A stretch of DNA of 54,911 bases from the NCBI GenBank assembly GCA_947623655.1, contig CANQHG010000010.1, forward strand, positions 1 to 54,911, read 5' to 3'. The notes beneath the pieces are model-generated. The model saw nothing but the letters and a program-made list of their open reading frames with translations, had not been told where the DNA came from and searched no databases. The translations under genes were made by a program, and so were the position numbers. The stretch is from an uncultured Clostridia bacterium. Its GTDB lineage: Bacteria; Bacillota; Clostridia; Christensenellales; Borkfalkiaceae. Positions 8,763 to 17,789 of the stretch are shown piece after piece. The stretch's first letter is position 1. Every line of letters starts with the position of its first letter.

Positions 8763-11696
8763 TTAATCTTTCGAGCCGCTGAGGTTCTTGAGCGCACCTT
8801 GTTCTGCCTGAATGGCTTCGTTGAGAAGGTTCTGCGCCGTAGCCGTCTTGCGGAGCGCGAAAAGGAGCGGCGTTTCGAACGTGGAACGATCGTCTGCGGG
8901 GTTCTGCTTGATGCGGCCTGCGAAGTCTGTGGCGCTTATGCCTCTTTGACTGCTACCCGAACCTGTCGTGAAGAGCTGCTGGCCTCTGTAGGCAAGCATC
9001 GTGTCGTTCGCGTCACGGGCGTCCACGCCGCCGATCCAACCGTCGTTGAAGGTGTACATCGTACTATCGCGGACGGCGTTGAGACCGTACTGCATGCGGA
9101 GGTTGATCTCACGATCCATTCTCCAAAGGGCGACCATGTTGAGGACTTTCATCGCGTTCGCAAGGTAGTCCGTTGCCGAGCTGCCGACGAAAGTATTGAA
9201 AGAGGTCGTTTCGAAAGCGTGGTTGTATCTGACTGCTTCGCCCGCAACGGTCTTTCCTTCAAGGAAAGCCTTGACCGTCTGAGAAGACTTCGCACGGGCA
9301 AGTTCGCGCATATCGAGAGCGAGTTTGTAGTAACCGTCCCAGATTTCCTTGGCCTTTGCGGCGACCGCCGTATCGACCGAACCGTCTGCCTTATAATACT
9401 TCATGTCGGCAAAGCCTTCGGGCGTAAGGATATCCTTGAATGCGCCGTCGGGATAGTCCTGATAGTTGACGAATTCCACCATCTGGTCGGTGAAGTTGGG
9501 GAACTGTGCGCCGCCGACGGTGAGGGTGATCTGCGCGCTGCGCTCGATCGTGAGCGCCATAACGAGGGAGACCGCAGCCTCTTCTTTCCACGCATGCGCG
9601 CCCTCATAGTTTGTGACCTGTCCGTTGACCGCATAGCCTACGGAGTCCATACGGGCGCCCCATTTATCCTGGCGGAGCGTCTGGTTGGCGATAATGTCGT
9701 CGTGCGAGTATATCTTGAGGCCGTCCGCCTTGTTCGCTCTCTGCACGTTGTCGTTTGCCGCGTCGTTTGCGCTGCCCTTGGAAGTAGCGCCGTTGGAATA
9801 CTCTTCCATCGTGTAGTTTGCGCCCTTGATCTTGCTATAAAGCGCGTATTTTTCGGAAATAGGGGTAGGCATCTGCCCGAATTCGAGCACGGTGGGTTCG
9901 GAGTCGTTTCTCGTTGCGGCGTCCCAGGAACCTGCGCCGTAGAAGAGCGAACGCCCGCCGCGGAAGTACGCCCAACCGTTGTTGGAAGAAGCTGTATCCG
10001 TGTCGCCGCCGTTGTTCGCGTTCCAGTCGGAAGCAAGGCCGAGGAATGCGCCGTATGTCTCGATGAAGTTCTGGGAATTGTAGCCGTATTGAACGTCAAC
10101 TTCGCGATAGGTGCCGTCGAGATTCATCTTCTTTGTCTTGTTGGAAGATGTACCGACATAATCTCTCCAATTTGCCGCAACGTCGATCGCAACTTTGGGA
10201 TCGATGGGCGTATTGCCCTCTTTGAGAGACGTGCAGTAAACGGAAGCCGCGTTGATGAGGTCGGCGTCGTTGCCGTACAGCCAAGGCAAGAGATAGAGCA
10301 CGGAGCCCGGCGCGCCGTTGATACCTTCATACTGCTCGCCGCCGAAGATGACCTTCGCCGAGCCGCTGATGGAAGTGCCGCCGTAGCCGTCTGCCTTGGA
10401 GACGGGTTGACCGTTCTCAAGTCCGCCGCTGCCGGGGAAAGGCTGGCCGTCGAACGTGTTGAGATAATAAGTCATCGCCCAGATAAGTGCGGAATATTCA
10501 CCGTACGTATAGGTGATGTGCCCGATCGACGTATCGTAGGGAGCGTTCGTGTCGACCGCCGTCCCGGAAGCAAGACGAACTTCGTCGTTCGGGAAGCCGG
10601 GGATCGTGACGACGTATCCCTCGCCGTTCGTGTAAGCTTCGACCATGAGCGCCATGGGGTCGCCGCCGTAAAGGGCGTCCGCATAGCTGTTGAAGCGGAA
10701 GAAGTTGAAAGGATAGTAACGGGTAGGCACGCCCACGTTGATGATGGGAGCGGCTTCGCCCGCCGTAGCCGTCATCGGTTCGCCCGTATAAGGATTGGTA
10801 TACGGCCCGGTGACTGCGTATTGGATGACGCTCTTGTCGCCGCCGGTTTCGATGCGGCCCGTATCGGAGTTGTAAACTCTCTGGGAAGCGACGGATCCCG
10901 AAGCTTCGTTGGAAGCGCCCTTGACGTTGCGGTCTGCGGTCGCAAGCGTCGTCGTGACGAGTTTCTTCATCTCATCGGAGAAGAACAGTCTGTTGTAGCC
11001 CGTTGCAAAGCTCGAGTAGTCTTTGGGAAGGCCGTAAACGCCGACTTCCTCGTTGGTTGCGTCGGTGTAGAACCCGAAGTTGTCCTTATTGAAAGAGACG
11101 GGCTGGCCGAGCGTGTAGGCGTCCGCACCCGTCGACTTGCCCCTCTGATAGGAGTAGTAGGAGAGTGCGTTCTTCCAGATGTTGCCGAATGCGAGCGAGT
11201 TCGCCTCTTTCGCGGCGTCGCCCTCGAGCGTGGGATCGGCCGCGACCTTGTCGATATAGTCAGCAAGGTTGAGAACGGAGCCCGTCTCGGCGTAGGTACG
11301 GACATAGCGGGGCGCGACATAAATGACGTCGTACATCGAGTCGGTCGACCAATAGTCGTTCAGATACTCGAAGTATTTCCCCTTATCTGTTTCGGAGTTG
11401 AAGTCGACCTTGTAGCTGGTGCCGTGCTTTGCGTTGTACTGTGCGACCCAATCGTTGCAGATCTGCCTGTTGGTGGCGGTATCAGACTCGTTGCAGAAGA
11501 TGTACACGGTGAGCGTGTTGGGATCGGTCCCTCTGCCGGGCGTCTCTGCTCTGTACCCCTCGGAATTGGTGTTGCCGCCGCCATTATTACCGCCGCCACC
11601 GCCGCCGCAAGCAGCAGCGGCAAAGGCTACGCCCGCCGTCATCACGGCAGACAGCGCTATGACGGAGACGCGCTTCAAAAGTTTGCTCTTCTTCAT
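8763..11696 (-). CDS. Oversized extracellular solute-binding lipoprotein
   Basis: Predicted substrate-capture lipoprotein of the adjacent ABC importer. It is 977 residues, about twice the usual 420-450 of sugar-binding proteins. The signal peptide ends with a lipobox (AAAC, Cys about 30) followed by a Gly/Asn linker. The segment from about residue 50 (TLTVYIFCNESDT) looks like the first beta-alpha unit of a type-I extracellular solute-binding fold, with typical YDVIYVAPRYV and Trp-rich stretches. I see no separate enzymatic domain, so the extra length appears to be insertions or a second lobe. It is the first gene of the operon with its own promoter at 11921-11949 and a 215-nt leader with a candidate attenuator. 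A long reading frame on the opposite strand is a composition artefact. Confidence 0.85.
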   Translation of the reverse strand: MKKSKLLKRVSVIALSAVMTAGVAFAAAACGGGGGGNNGGGNTNSEGYRAETPGRGTDPNTLTVYIFCNESDTATNRQICNDWVAQYNAKHGTSYKVDFNSETDKGKYFEYLNDYWSTDSMYDVIYVAPRYVRTYAETGSVLNLADYIDKVAADPTLEGDAAKEANSLAFGNIWKNALSYYSYQRGKSTGADAYTLGQPVSFNKDNFGFYTDATNEEVGVYGLPKDYSSFATGYNRLFFSDEMKKLVTTTLATADRNVKGASNEASGSVASQRVYNSDTGRIETGGDKSVIQYAVTGPYTNPYTGEPMTATAGEAAPIINVGVPTRYYPFNFFRFNSYADALYGGDPMALMVEAYTNGEGYVVTIPGFPNDEVRLASGTAVDTNAPYDTSIGHITYTYGEYSALIWAMTYYLNTFDGQPFPGSGGLENGQPVSKADGYGGTSISGSAKVIFGGEQYEGINGAPGSVLYLLPWLYGNDADLINAASVYCTSLKEGNTPIDPKVAIDVAANWRDYVGTSSNKTKKMNLDGTYREVDVQYGYNSQNFIETYGAFLGLASDWNANNGGDTDTASSNNGWAYFRGGRSLFYGAGSWDAATRNDSEPTVLEFGQMPTPISEKYALYSKIKGANYTMEEYSNGATSKGSANDAANDNVQRANKADGLKIYSHDDIIANQTLRQDKWGARMDSVGYAVNGQVTNYEGAHAWKEEAAVSLVMALTIERSAQITLTVGGAQFPNFTDQMVEFVNYQDYPDGAFKDILTPEGFADMKYYKADGSVDTAVAAKAKEIWDGYYKLALDMRELARAKSSQTVKAFLEGKTVAGEAVRYNHAFETTSFNTFVGSSATDYLANAMKVLNMVALWRMDREINLRMQYGLNAVRDSTMYTFNDGWIGGVDARDANDTMLAYRGQQLFTTGSGSSQRGISATDFAGRIKQNPADDRSTFETPLLFALRKTATAQNLLNEAIQAEQGALKNLSGSKD

Positions 11697-11755
11697 ACCT
11701 TTTACCTCTTATTTTTTAAATTTTGTGCGGATCGCTTTCGGCATTTGGGGGAAAT

Positions 11756-11801
11756 GCGCAAAAAGACAGCCTCCGCGGAAATGGATCCGAGGAAACTGCC
11801 G
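11756..11801 (-). promoter_or_regulatory. Candidate attenuator hairpin in the transporter leader
   Basis: In the minus-strand transcript, arms GGCAGTTTCCTCGG (11787-11800) and CCGCGGAGGCTGTC (11765-11778) pair almost fully and are followed by UUUUU. It lies between the operon promoter and the first ATG, so it is an early terminator in the 5' leader. No known riboswitch or BglG-type target is recognisable. Confidence 0.5.
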
Positions 11802-11920
11802 TAAAAAAAGAATACACCCGAAAATTCAACGCCGCTTTCCCAACAAAAAAGCGCGTGAAATTAACAGGTGTACCTCTTCTCCATGACTTTTCCCCCATCG
11901 TCATTTCTTGTACTGCCATA

Positions 11921-11949
11921 AATATAGCACGCGACGGGGGCTTTGTCAA
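11921..11949 (-). promoter_or_regulatory. Sigma-A promoter of the sugar transporter operon
   Basis: Minus strand TTGACA (11944-11949) and TATATT (11921-11926), 17-base spacer. The leader to the ATG at 11696 is about 215 nt, unusually long for this window. The remaining stretch to 12072 shows nothing else. Confidence 0.75.
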
Positions 11950-12072
11950 TAGCATTTTTAAAATTTTTTTGTGAAAAGTTCACTTATTTCTCACGAATTT
12001 TTGGGCAAATTCACCGAAAAAATGAATGTAACGACAAAAATATGCCGATTTTTCGCTCCGCGCCCTACCGCT

Positions 12073-13497
12073 CTACATTTCGGGCGTTCGCGAGAAATAA
12101 AAATATGTATCGTCCTTTCCGTCCTCTCTCATGCCGGCGGAAAGCAAGGTCTTGGCCGAGCGGATATTTTCCACGTTGCACTTTGCTTCCACTCTTTCGA
12201 GATTAAGTTTGGAAAAAGCATAATCGGTATACGCTCTCACGGCCTCCTGCGCATAGCCGTACCCCTCGTATTCCTTTAAGAGCCGCATACCGATCTCGGC
12301 CTCGCCGTGATAGCCGAAACGGTGCAGCACGGTCTCCCCCGCGAGCCGCCCGCTCTCTTTGAGGTAGATCCCGAGCGGCATCTCCATTCTGTAATGGAAA
12401 TCTTCCCGCGCAGACTGCAAAAACCAGCCGATATCTGCGTCTTTCGGCATAATCTCCCGATAGTCGAACCCCCAAAACTTGTTGCGGTCCGTATCGCCCG
12501 CAAGTCGCGCATATGTTTCCGCGTCATCGTCTTGGACGGGCCGCAAAATGAGCCGCTCCGTCGTAATTTCGGGGAGTTTTCCAACAGTGTCGATCGCCCG
12601 TCCCGCTATTACATTATATTTATCTACGAGTTCACAAGGCAGATACTGCAATTTCGACTTCCTCAGCCCCAGATCGCCCGCATCGTCCATGCGGTTTAAA
12701 TATGTGATCCCCTCCCCGCAAAAGGCAAGGGCAAACTGCTGTGCGACCGTCTGATAGGCCCCCTCGTAGCTGCGGAGAGCTTTTTCGATGTGAACGACGA
12801 TCATGTCGCCGCACCGCTCGCCCGCCGTGAAAGCGACGATCTTCCCGCCCGTCTCCAGAATGCCCGCAAAGAGCCCGAATTCCTGCAAATGCGGCAAGAT
12901 ATCGTATACCTCCGCGAGCTCTTCGTCGGCAAGACGGTCCTCTTTGCCGAGCTGGACGCTTTCATATTCTTTCAAAAAAGCAACGACCCGCGCCTCGTCC
13001 TCTTTCCGATAGGGCCGAAAACTCAGATCGGGATAAAGTTTTTTGAACTTATTGACGTGATTGCGCCGACCCGCATGCTTTTTCCCGGGGTATGTCTTGA
13101 AATCCTCGGCAAAATAGAGATAGTCTCTCCAGCGTCGGTTGTCGGAGACGGAGACATTCGCCCCGTAGCGCAAAACGAGCGCGGGCAAACGGTCGCGCGG
13201 GACGTTTGTGAAGTGAAGCCTGAAATCGTTGTCGCGGCAAAATTTTTCGATCTCGCCGAGCGCTTCCGTTTCCGCCTGTTCGCCCGAGAGGGAGAGCGGA
13301 TAATAAAAATAATACTTCCCCGCATACAGTTCCCGCAAGATAAGGCAATCGCCGTAGAAAGCGAAGTCGGGCGTGAGCGCCTTGTGCCACATGAATTGGA
13401 AGCCGAGGGAGTAGTCGCCGATGTGCGTTTTCTGCCGTTCGAACCACGGCCTGAAGTGTAAGATATCTTCTTTTTGGGTATGCTCAAATTTCAACAT
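12073..13497 (-). CDS. DUF2156 (LPG-synthase-C-like) plus GNAT acetyltransferase fusion
   Basis: About 474 residues, two acyltransferase-fold domains. The first (about 1-290) matches the DUF2156 type seen at the C-terminus of lysyl-phosphatidylglycerol synthases, with HFTNVP, a GKKHAGRRNHVNKF segment and MDDAGDLGLRKSK near its end. The second (about 308-474) is a RimJ/RimL-type N-acetyltransferase: it begins ITTERLILRPVQ and has the acetyl-CoA loop region EYEGYGYAQEAV. No membrane helices are present, so it is cytosolic, unlike true LPG synthases. I chose the ATG at 13497; a TTG at 13560 would add 21 atypical residues. The ribosome site is weak. Substrates are unknown; an aminoacyl transfer is plausible for the first domain. 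Confidence 0.75.
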   Translation of the reverse strand: MLKFEHTQKEDILHFRPWFERQKTHIGDYSLGFQFMWHKALTPDFAFYGDCLILRELYAGKYYFYYPLSLSGEQAETEALGEIEKFCRDNDFRLHFTNVPRDRLPALVLRYGANVSVSDNRRWRDYLYFAEDFKTYPGKKHAGRRNHVNKFKKLYPDLSFRPYRKEDEARVVAFLKEYESVQLGKEDRLADEELAEVYDILPHLQEFGLFAGILETGGKIVAFTAGERCGDMIVVHIEKALRSYEGAYQTVAQQFALAFCGEGITYLNRMDDAGDLGLRKSKLQYLPCELVDKYNVIAGRAIDTVGKLPEITTERLILRPVQDDDAETYARLAGDTDRNKFWGFDYREIMPKDADIGWFLQSAREDFHYRMEMPLGIYLKESGRLAGETVLHRFGYHGEAEIGMRLLKEYEGYGYAQEAVRAYTDYAFSKLNLERVEAKCNVENIRSAKTLLSAGMREDGKDDTYFYFSRTPEM

Positions 13498-13514
13498 AAA
13501 TCGTCCGCAGGTTC

Positions 13515-13645
13515 GCGGACATGGGTACCTCTTTTTATGTCTCAATAGAATTTCCCCCAACCATGTCCGTTTTTACGGGGAAAATTCCAAAATTCGGACA
13601 TGGTTGGGCTGTTTTTGATTTTGGCGGGGGCATGTCCCGCCATTT
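13515..13645. promoter_or_regulatory. Cluster of CATGTCC inverted repeats
   Basis: The intergenic region holds four CATGTCC/GGACATG occurrences. Two of them form a 14-base inverted repeat (13556-13569 and 13595-13608) and one a short GC hairpin (13623-13642). They may be a terminator for parB, an operator for the downstream acyltransferase gene, or both. Confidence 0.35.
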
Positions 13646-13652
13646 TATTGAC

Positions 13653-14537
13653 TTATTCCATTCTGTCGAGAATGTCGAGGATCTCGGAGAGCCGTTCGAG
13701 ATCGTCGCGCGAGTAGTAATCGATATAGATCCTGCCTTTCTTTTCGGTGCCGATGAGGGAGACCTTTGTTTTAAAGGTTCCGCGCATTCTCTCCACAAGG
13801 TTCTTGAGTTCGACGTTCGCAAGCGCCTTCTTGCGCTCGTTTTCACGCGTAAGGACCTCGGGAGGATTGAGATGCTGCTTCACGGCACGCTCCATTTCTC
13901 GCACCGACCATCCCGACTTCACACATTCCTGCGCCAGCGCCGCCTGTTCTTCTTTGGGAACGGGAACGAGAGTGCGGGCGTGCCCCGAAGAGAGCTTTCC
14001 CTCGCGTACAAGCGCGATGACTTCTTCGGAAAGGGTGAGAAGACGCAACGTGTTTGCGATCGCGGGACGTGATTTACCCAGGCGTTCGGCAAGCACTTCC
14101 TGCGTCAGGCTGTACTCTTCCATGAGCCGCTTCATGCCGTACGCCGCTTCGATCGGGTTGAGGTCTTCGCGCTGCAAGTTTTCGATCAGGGAGATCTCCT
14201 GAATTTCTTTCTCGGTATAACTCCTGACGATGACGGGCATACGCTGAAGTCCCGCCATTTTTGCGGCGCGATAACGGCGTTCCCCCGCAATGATCATATA
14301 TTTGCCGTTTTCGCCGCGGTTGACGACGATCGGGCTGATGACGCCATGCTCGCGAATGGAGTTTGCGAGGTCGTTCATGGCATTCTCATCAAACGATTTT
14401 CGGGGTTGGTCGGGGTTGGGATAGAGATCGTCGATCGAGATCTCCGTCACGCCTGCTTCCGCCCCCCTCGCGTGCTCATAGCTCTCCTCCGTGTCGTTGA
14501 ACAGCGCGGAAAGTCCGCGTCCTAAACCTTTCGCCAT
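13653..14537 (-). CDS. parB: Chromosome partitioning protein ParB (Spo0J)
   Basis: CTP-dependent DNA clamp that loads at parS sites and organises the origin region. The 294-residue protein has all landmarks: N-terminal GLGRGLSALF (the ParA-activating peptide region), the CTP-binding box GERRYRAAKMAG (near residue 86), ENLQREDLNPIEEA-like helix region (NLQREDLNPIEAAYG), and a helix-turn-helix (TQEVLAERLGKSRPAIANTLRL). It ends in a C-terminal dimerisation segment. The start follows the parA stop by 4 bases. Two parS-like palindromes lie about 3 kb away at 17595-17653. It is the last gene of the ftsH-parA-parB group. Confidence 0.96.
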   Translation of the reverse strand: MAKGLGRGLSALFNDTEESYEHARGAEAGVTEISIDDLYPNPDQPRKSFDENAMNDLANSIREHGVISPIVVNRGENGKYMIIAGERRYRAAKMAGLQRMPVIVRSYTEKEIQEISLIENLQREDLNPIEAAYGMKRLMEEYSLTQEVLAERLGKSRPAIANTLRLLTLSEEVIALVREGKLSSGHARTLVPVPKEEQAALAQECVKSGWSVREMERAVKQHLNPPEVLTRENERKKALANVELKNLVERMRGTFKTKVSLIGTEKKGRIYIDYYSRDDLERLSEILDILDRME

Positions 14538-14541
14538 ATTC

Positions 14542-15318
14542 CTATTCTCCTTTCACTTCTGTTTTTTTCAAAAATTCTTCGGTCAATGCGCTGTACGCCT
14601 TCGCCCCCATGCATTTCGGATCGTGCAAAACAATCGGTTTCCCGTGGCTGGGCGCTTCGGAAAGACGAATGTTGCGCGGAATCACGATCTCATACAAAAC
14701 TTTGCTGAAATACTGCTTGATCTCGGCGGAGATCTCTTTTGAAGCCCTCGACCTGCCGTCGTACATCGTGAGCACGATCCCATAGACCTGAATGTCGCGA
14801 TTGAGATGGGTACGGACGAGCGAGATGGAATTCATCAACTGCGAAAGCCCTTCGAGCGCGTAGTACTCACTCTGAATGGGAATGATCACGCCGTCTGCGC
14901 TCGCCAAAGCGTTGATGGTAAGAAGCCCTAAAGAGGGCGGACAATCGATCAAAATATAATCGTAAGCTTTCTTAACTTTATCAAGCGCCCCTTTCAAAAC
15001 CTTTTCTCTGCCCTTTTTATAGACCAATTCAACTTCTGCGCCCGCCAGATCGATATGCGACGGAAGAAGAGACAAGTTCTCGATCTCGGTGCAGAGCACA
15101 TTATCCGCTACGTCTTCCTCTTCGATAAGGACATTATAGACGGACTTCTTCAGCTTGGCCTTCTGAAAGCCCAAACCCGTCGTTGCGTTGCCCTGCGGGT
15201 CAATATCAACGAGCAAAACTTTACGTCCGCTCAGTGCAAGATAGGCGGCCATGTTCACACACGTCGTCGTTTTGCCGACCCCGCCCTTTTGGTTGGAAAA
15301 AGATATGATCTTGCCCAT
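14542..15318 (-). CDS. parA: Chromosome partitioning ATPase ParA (Soj)
   Basis: Walker-type ATPase of 258 residues that works with ParB in origin segregation and influences replication initiation. The deviant Walker A (KGGVGKTT, residues 11-18), the switch segment DIDPQGNATTGLG and the Walker B-like ILIDCPPSLGLL are intact. It follows ftsH by 6 bases and precedes parB by 4, so the three are probably co-transcribed. In most Firmicutes parAB sits with rsmG or noc near the origin; here rsmG is about 9 kb away. Confidence 0.96.
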   Translation of the reverse strand: MGKIISFSNQKGGVGKTTTCVNMAAYLALSGRKVLLVDIDPQGNATTGLGFQKAKLKKSVYNVLIEEEDVADNVLCTEIENLSLLPSHIDLAGAEVELVYKKGREKVLKGALDKVKKAYDYILIDCPPSLGLLTINALASADGVIIPIQSEYYALEGLSQLMNSISLVRTHLNRDIQVYGIVLTMYDGRSRASKEISAEIKQYFSKVLYEIVIPRNIRLSEAPSHGKPIVLHDPKCMGAKAYSALTEEFLKKTEVKGE

Positions 15319-15324
15319 CGCTTT

Positions 15325-17394
15325 TTACTCCTCGCCGTCGCCGTCGGTCGGGTGATTATCCGCCTGCTCGTCTGATTTTGTCTCACTGGCAGGCGCAATG
15401 ATAATATCATTGTTTTCCGTCTTTTTATCTTTGTCGGAAATGTCTTGCGCCGCATGATTATCCTGTCCGCCCGTTGCGCCAAACGGATCATCGGGAACAT
15501 TCTTGTCATGCTTTTCCATATACGCGAGAACTTCTTCATATCCTACGCCGCGCATGAGCATATCGACCTCGGCAGTGTAAATTGTTTCACGTTCAACAAG
15601 GACGCGAGCCATATTGTCGAGGATCGACCTGTTCTCAAGAAGAAGCTTCTTCGCTCTCTGATACGCCGCGTCGACGATAGCCTTCACTTCCTCATCAATG
15701 ATGCCGGCGGTCTCTTCGGAATAGGTATTCCTTTGCTCGAAGTCGCGGCCGAGGAATACAGGTCCGTCGTTTCCGTAAGCGATGGGTCCCAAACGGGAGC
15801 TCATGCCCCATTCCGTCACCATTTTCCGTGCAATCTGCGTTACTTTTTGAATGTCGTTAGACGCACCCGCCGAAACGTCATGAATGACGATCTCTTCGGC
15901 AACACGACCGCCAAGCGCCATACAAATAAAGTCGTTTAGTTTATTGACGGTCATGTCATTGTCGTCGGTATCTGGACGGGTGAGCGTGTACCCTGCCGCC
16001 ATACCGCGGGGGATAATGGAGACCTCATGCACATTGTCGTTTCTCTCGCATAGCTTTGCGAGGATCGCATGCCCGGCTTCATGATATGCAGTGCACTTCT
16101 TGTCTGCTTCCGTTACAACGCGGCTCTTCTTCTGCGGCCCCATGATAACCTTATTGATGCCCTCATAGAGCTCAAGATTGCCGATCATCGTCTTCCCCTG
16201 CCGTGCGGCAAGAATAGCGGCTTCGTTTAAAAGGTTTGCAAGATCTGCGCCCGAGAAACCGCTTGTCATGCGCGCGATCACTTTAAAATTGACATCTGGC
16301 GCGAGCGGCTTATTCCGTGCATGAACTTTTAAAATCGCCTCGCGTCCTTTCACATCGGGTAAATTAACATAGATCTGTCTGTCGAAACGCCCCGGACGAA
16401 GCAATGCATTATCGAGGATATCGGCGCGGTTGGTTGCCGCCATAACGATAATGCCCTCATTTGTTTCAAAGCCGTCCATTTGAACGAGGATCTGATTGAG
16501 CGTCTGCTCCCTCTCGTCATGTCCACCGCCGAGGCCTGCTCCGCGTTGGCGGCCAACCGCATCAATTTCATCAATGAAGATAATGCAGGGCTGATTTCTC
16601 TTTGCGAGGTCGAACAAATCCCTGACACGGGAAGCGCCTACACCGACATACATTTCCACGAAGTCCGAACCGCTGACAGAGAAGAAAGGAACATTCGCTT
16701 CACCGGCAACAGCCTTTGCAAAGAGCGTTTTGCCTGTCCCGGGAGGCCCTACAAGTAAGACGCCTTTCGGAATTCTCGCGCCAAGACCCGAGAACTTTTT
16801 AGGATTTTTCAGGAATTCTACCACCTCGGAAAGCTCTTCTTTTTCCTCTTCGGCTCCCGCCACGTCGGAGAAACGAACCTTTAAATTCGTAGAAACGCGG
16901 GCCTTAGTCTTTCCGAAGTTCATAACCTTGCCGCCACCGCCGCTCGTCGCCCTGAGGATCATAAAGAAAGCAAGGATGCCGACAACAAGAACGGCAATAT
17001 AGAGAAAATTGCCCCATCCGCTGCCTGAATTAGGGTCGGAATACCAAACTTCCTCGACGCCGTTTTCTTTCCACGTCTTCAGTGTGCCCTCGATCTCCTC
17101 GCCGCCGTAGAGGCTCGGAAACGTCGCCCACCAGCTATAGTTGTTGGAGTCAACGCTCGAATAGCCGTATACATTATACCCGTCTATTCGTATCTTCTTG
17201 ATCTGCTCGTTGTCTTTATACTTACCGACAACCGCATCTTCTGTATCGCCGCGTGCGTCTTCGATACGTTCTTTGAACTCAAAGAAGTCGACTTCCTTGC
17301 TATTGTTGATGAGTGTGTTGATCAGGAAATACATCCCGATCCCCAAAGCAACAACAACGACCGCGGCAATAACTGCTTTAACCGTTTTGCTCAA
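15325..17394 (-). CDS. ftsH: ATP-dependent zinc metalloprotease FtsH
   Basis: Membrane-bound AAA+ protease that degrades misfolded membrane proteins and regulators. The 689-residue protein has two transmembrane helices (about 7-28 and 130-147) with an external domain between them. It has Walker A GPPGTGKT (216-223), Walker [12 protein letters not shown], a second-region-of-homology Arg pair (RPGRFDRQ) and the zinc site HEAGH (about 437). The acidic tail is typical. The start is TTG at 17392-17394, chosen because AAGGAG lies about 10 bases upstream and the N-terminus matches the family. A clear promoter lies 60-90 bases upstream. Co-transcription with parA and parB is unusual. Confidence 0.96.
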   Translation of the reverse strand: MSKTVKAVIAAVVVVALGIGMYFLINTLINNSKEVDFFEFKERIEDARGDTEDAVVGKYKDNEQIKKIRIDGYNVYGYSSVDSNNYSWWATFPSLYGGEEIEGTLKTWKENGVEEVWYSDPNSGSGWGNFLYIAVLVVGILAFFMILRATSGGGGKVMNFGKTKARVSTNLKVRFSDVAGAEEEKEELSEVVEFLKNPKKFSGLGARIPKGVLLVGPPGTGKTLFAKAVAGEANVPFFSVSGSDFVEMYVGVGASRVRDLFDLAKRNQPCIIFIDEIDAVGRQRGAGLGGGHDEREQTLNQILVQMDGFETNEGIIVMAATNRADILDNALLRPGRFDRQIYVNLPDVKGREAILKVHARNKPLAPDVNFKVIARMTSGFSGADLANLLNEAAILAARQGKTMIGNLELYEGINKVIMGPQKKSRVVTEADKKCTAYHEAGHAILAKLCERNDNVHEVSIIPRGMAAGYTLTRPDTDDNDMTVNKLNDFICMALGGRVAEEIVIHDVSAGASNDIQKVTQIARKMVTEWGMSSRLGPIAYGNDGPVFLGRDFEQRNTYSEETAGIIDEEVKAIVDAAYQRAKKLLLENRSILDNMARVLVERETIYTAEVDMLMRGVGYEEVLAYMEKHDKNVPDDPFGATGGQDNHAAQDISDKDKKTENNDIIIAPASETKSDEQADNHPTDGDGEE

Positions 17395-17454
17395 TATCTA
17401 TCATCTCCTTATCGTTTTTTTACTTACATTCAGTATGTACGCAAGCATGATATT

Positions 17455-17483
17455 ATTGTATCATAGTTCGAAGAAATAATCAA
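17455..17483 (-). promoter_or_regulatory. Sigma-A promoter for ftsH-parA-parB
   Basis: Minus strand TTGATT (17478-17483) and TACAAT (17455-17460) with a 17-base spacer. Confidence 0.7.
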
Positions 17484-17594
17484 GACTTTGGTACCACTTA
17501 TTTCCTCTTTTTCATAATTTACACACAATTATCCTTTTGTAGGCCATTTAAGGGGCATTTTGAGACCAAAATGGGGGTCAAAATGAGTAAAAAT

Positions 17595-17610
17595 GTTTCA
17601 TGTGAAACGT
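17595..17610. promoter_or_regulatory. parS-like site 1
   Basis: TGTTTCATGTGAAACG matches the ParB-binding consensus TGTTTCACGTGAAACA at 14 of 16 positions. It lies upstream of the ftsH-parAB promoter. Confidence 0.8.
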
Positions 17611-17637
17611 GTCACAGAATTTTTTTCATAAATCGAT

Positions 17638-17653
17638 GTTTCACGTGAAACAT
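17638..17653. promoter_or_regulatory. parS site 2, perfect consensus
   Basis: TGTTTCACGTGAAACA is a perfect 16-base palindrome identical to the Firmicutes parS consensus. It lies 28 bases from site 1 and about 6.2 kb from the candidate origin. Flanking bases extend the palindrome (ATCGATG...CATCGAG in part). Confidence 0.93.
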
Positions 17654-17761
17654 CGAGTGCAATTATTTATTACGGGTGCAGAACGCTTTTTGACGTATTT
17701 GAAACATAAAAATACCCCGCGAAACCTGTTTTTGCAACTGAGGTAACGCAGGGGATATCAA

Positions 17762-17789
17762 AAGACCCCGATTGCTCGGGGTCTTTGCT
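17762..17789 (-). terminator. Terminator after cvpA
   Basis: Hairpin AAGACCCCGA/TCGGGGTCTT followed by a short U-run on the minus strand, directly after the stop codon. Confidence 0.8.

Noticed and set aside
8622-11804. A 1060-codon plus-strand frame opposite the solute-binding protein gene
   Set aside because: It lies entirely antisense to a clear lipoprotein gene with promoter, signal peptide and ribosome site. Its protein has no domain pattern and is rich in Arg and Val as expected from reading the opposite strand.
11716-11955. A 79-codon frame in the transporter leader
   Set aside because: Its first start codons precede the transcript start, and later ones lack a ribosome site. A short leader peptide remains possible and is mentioned with the attenuator.
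15593-15608. A third parS-like site inside ftsH (TGTTTCACGTTCAACA)
   Set aside because: It breaks the palindrome at two central positions and lies in conserved coding sequence, so it is probably chance.
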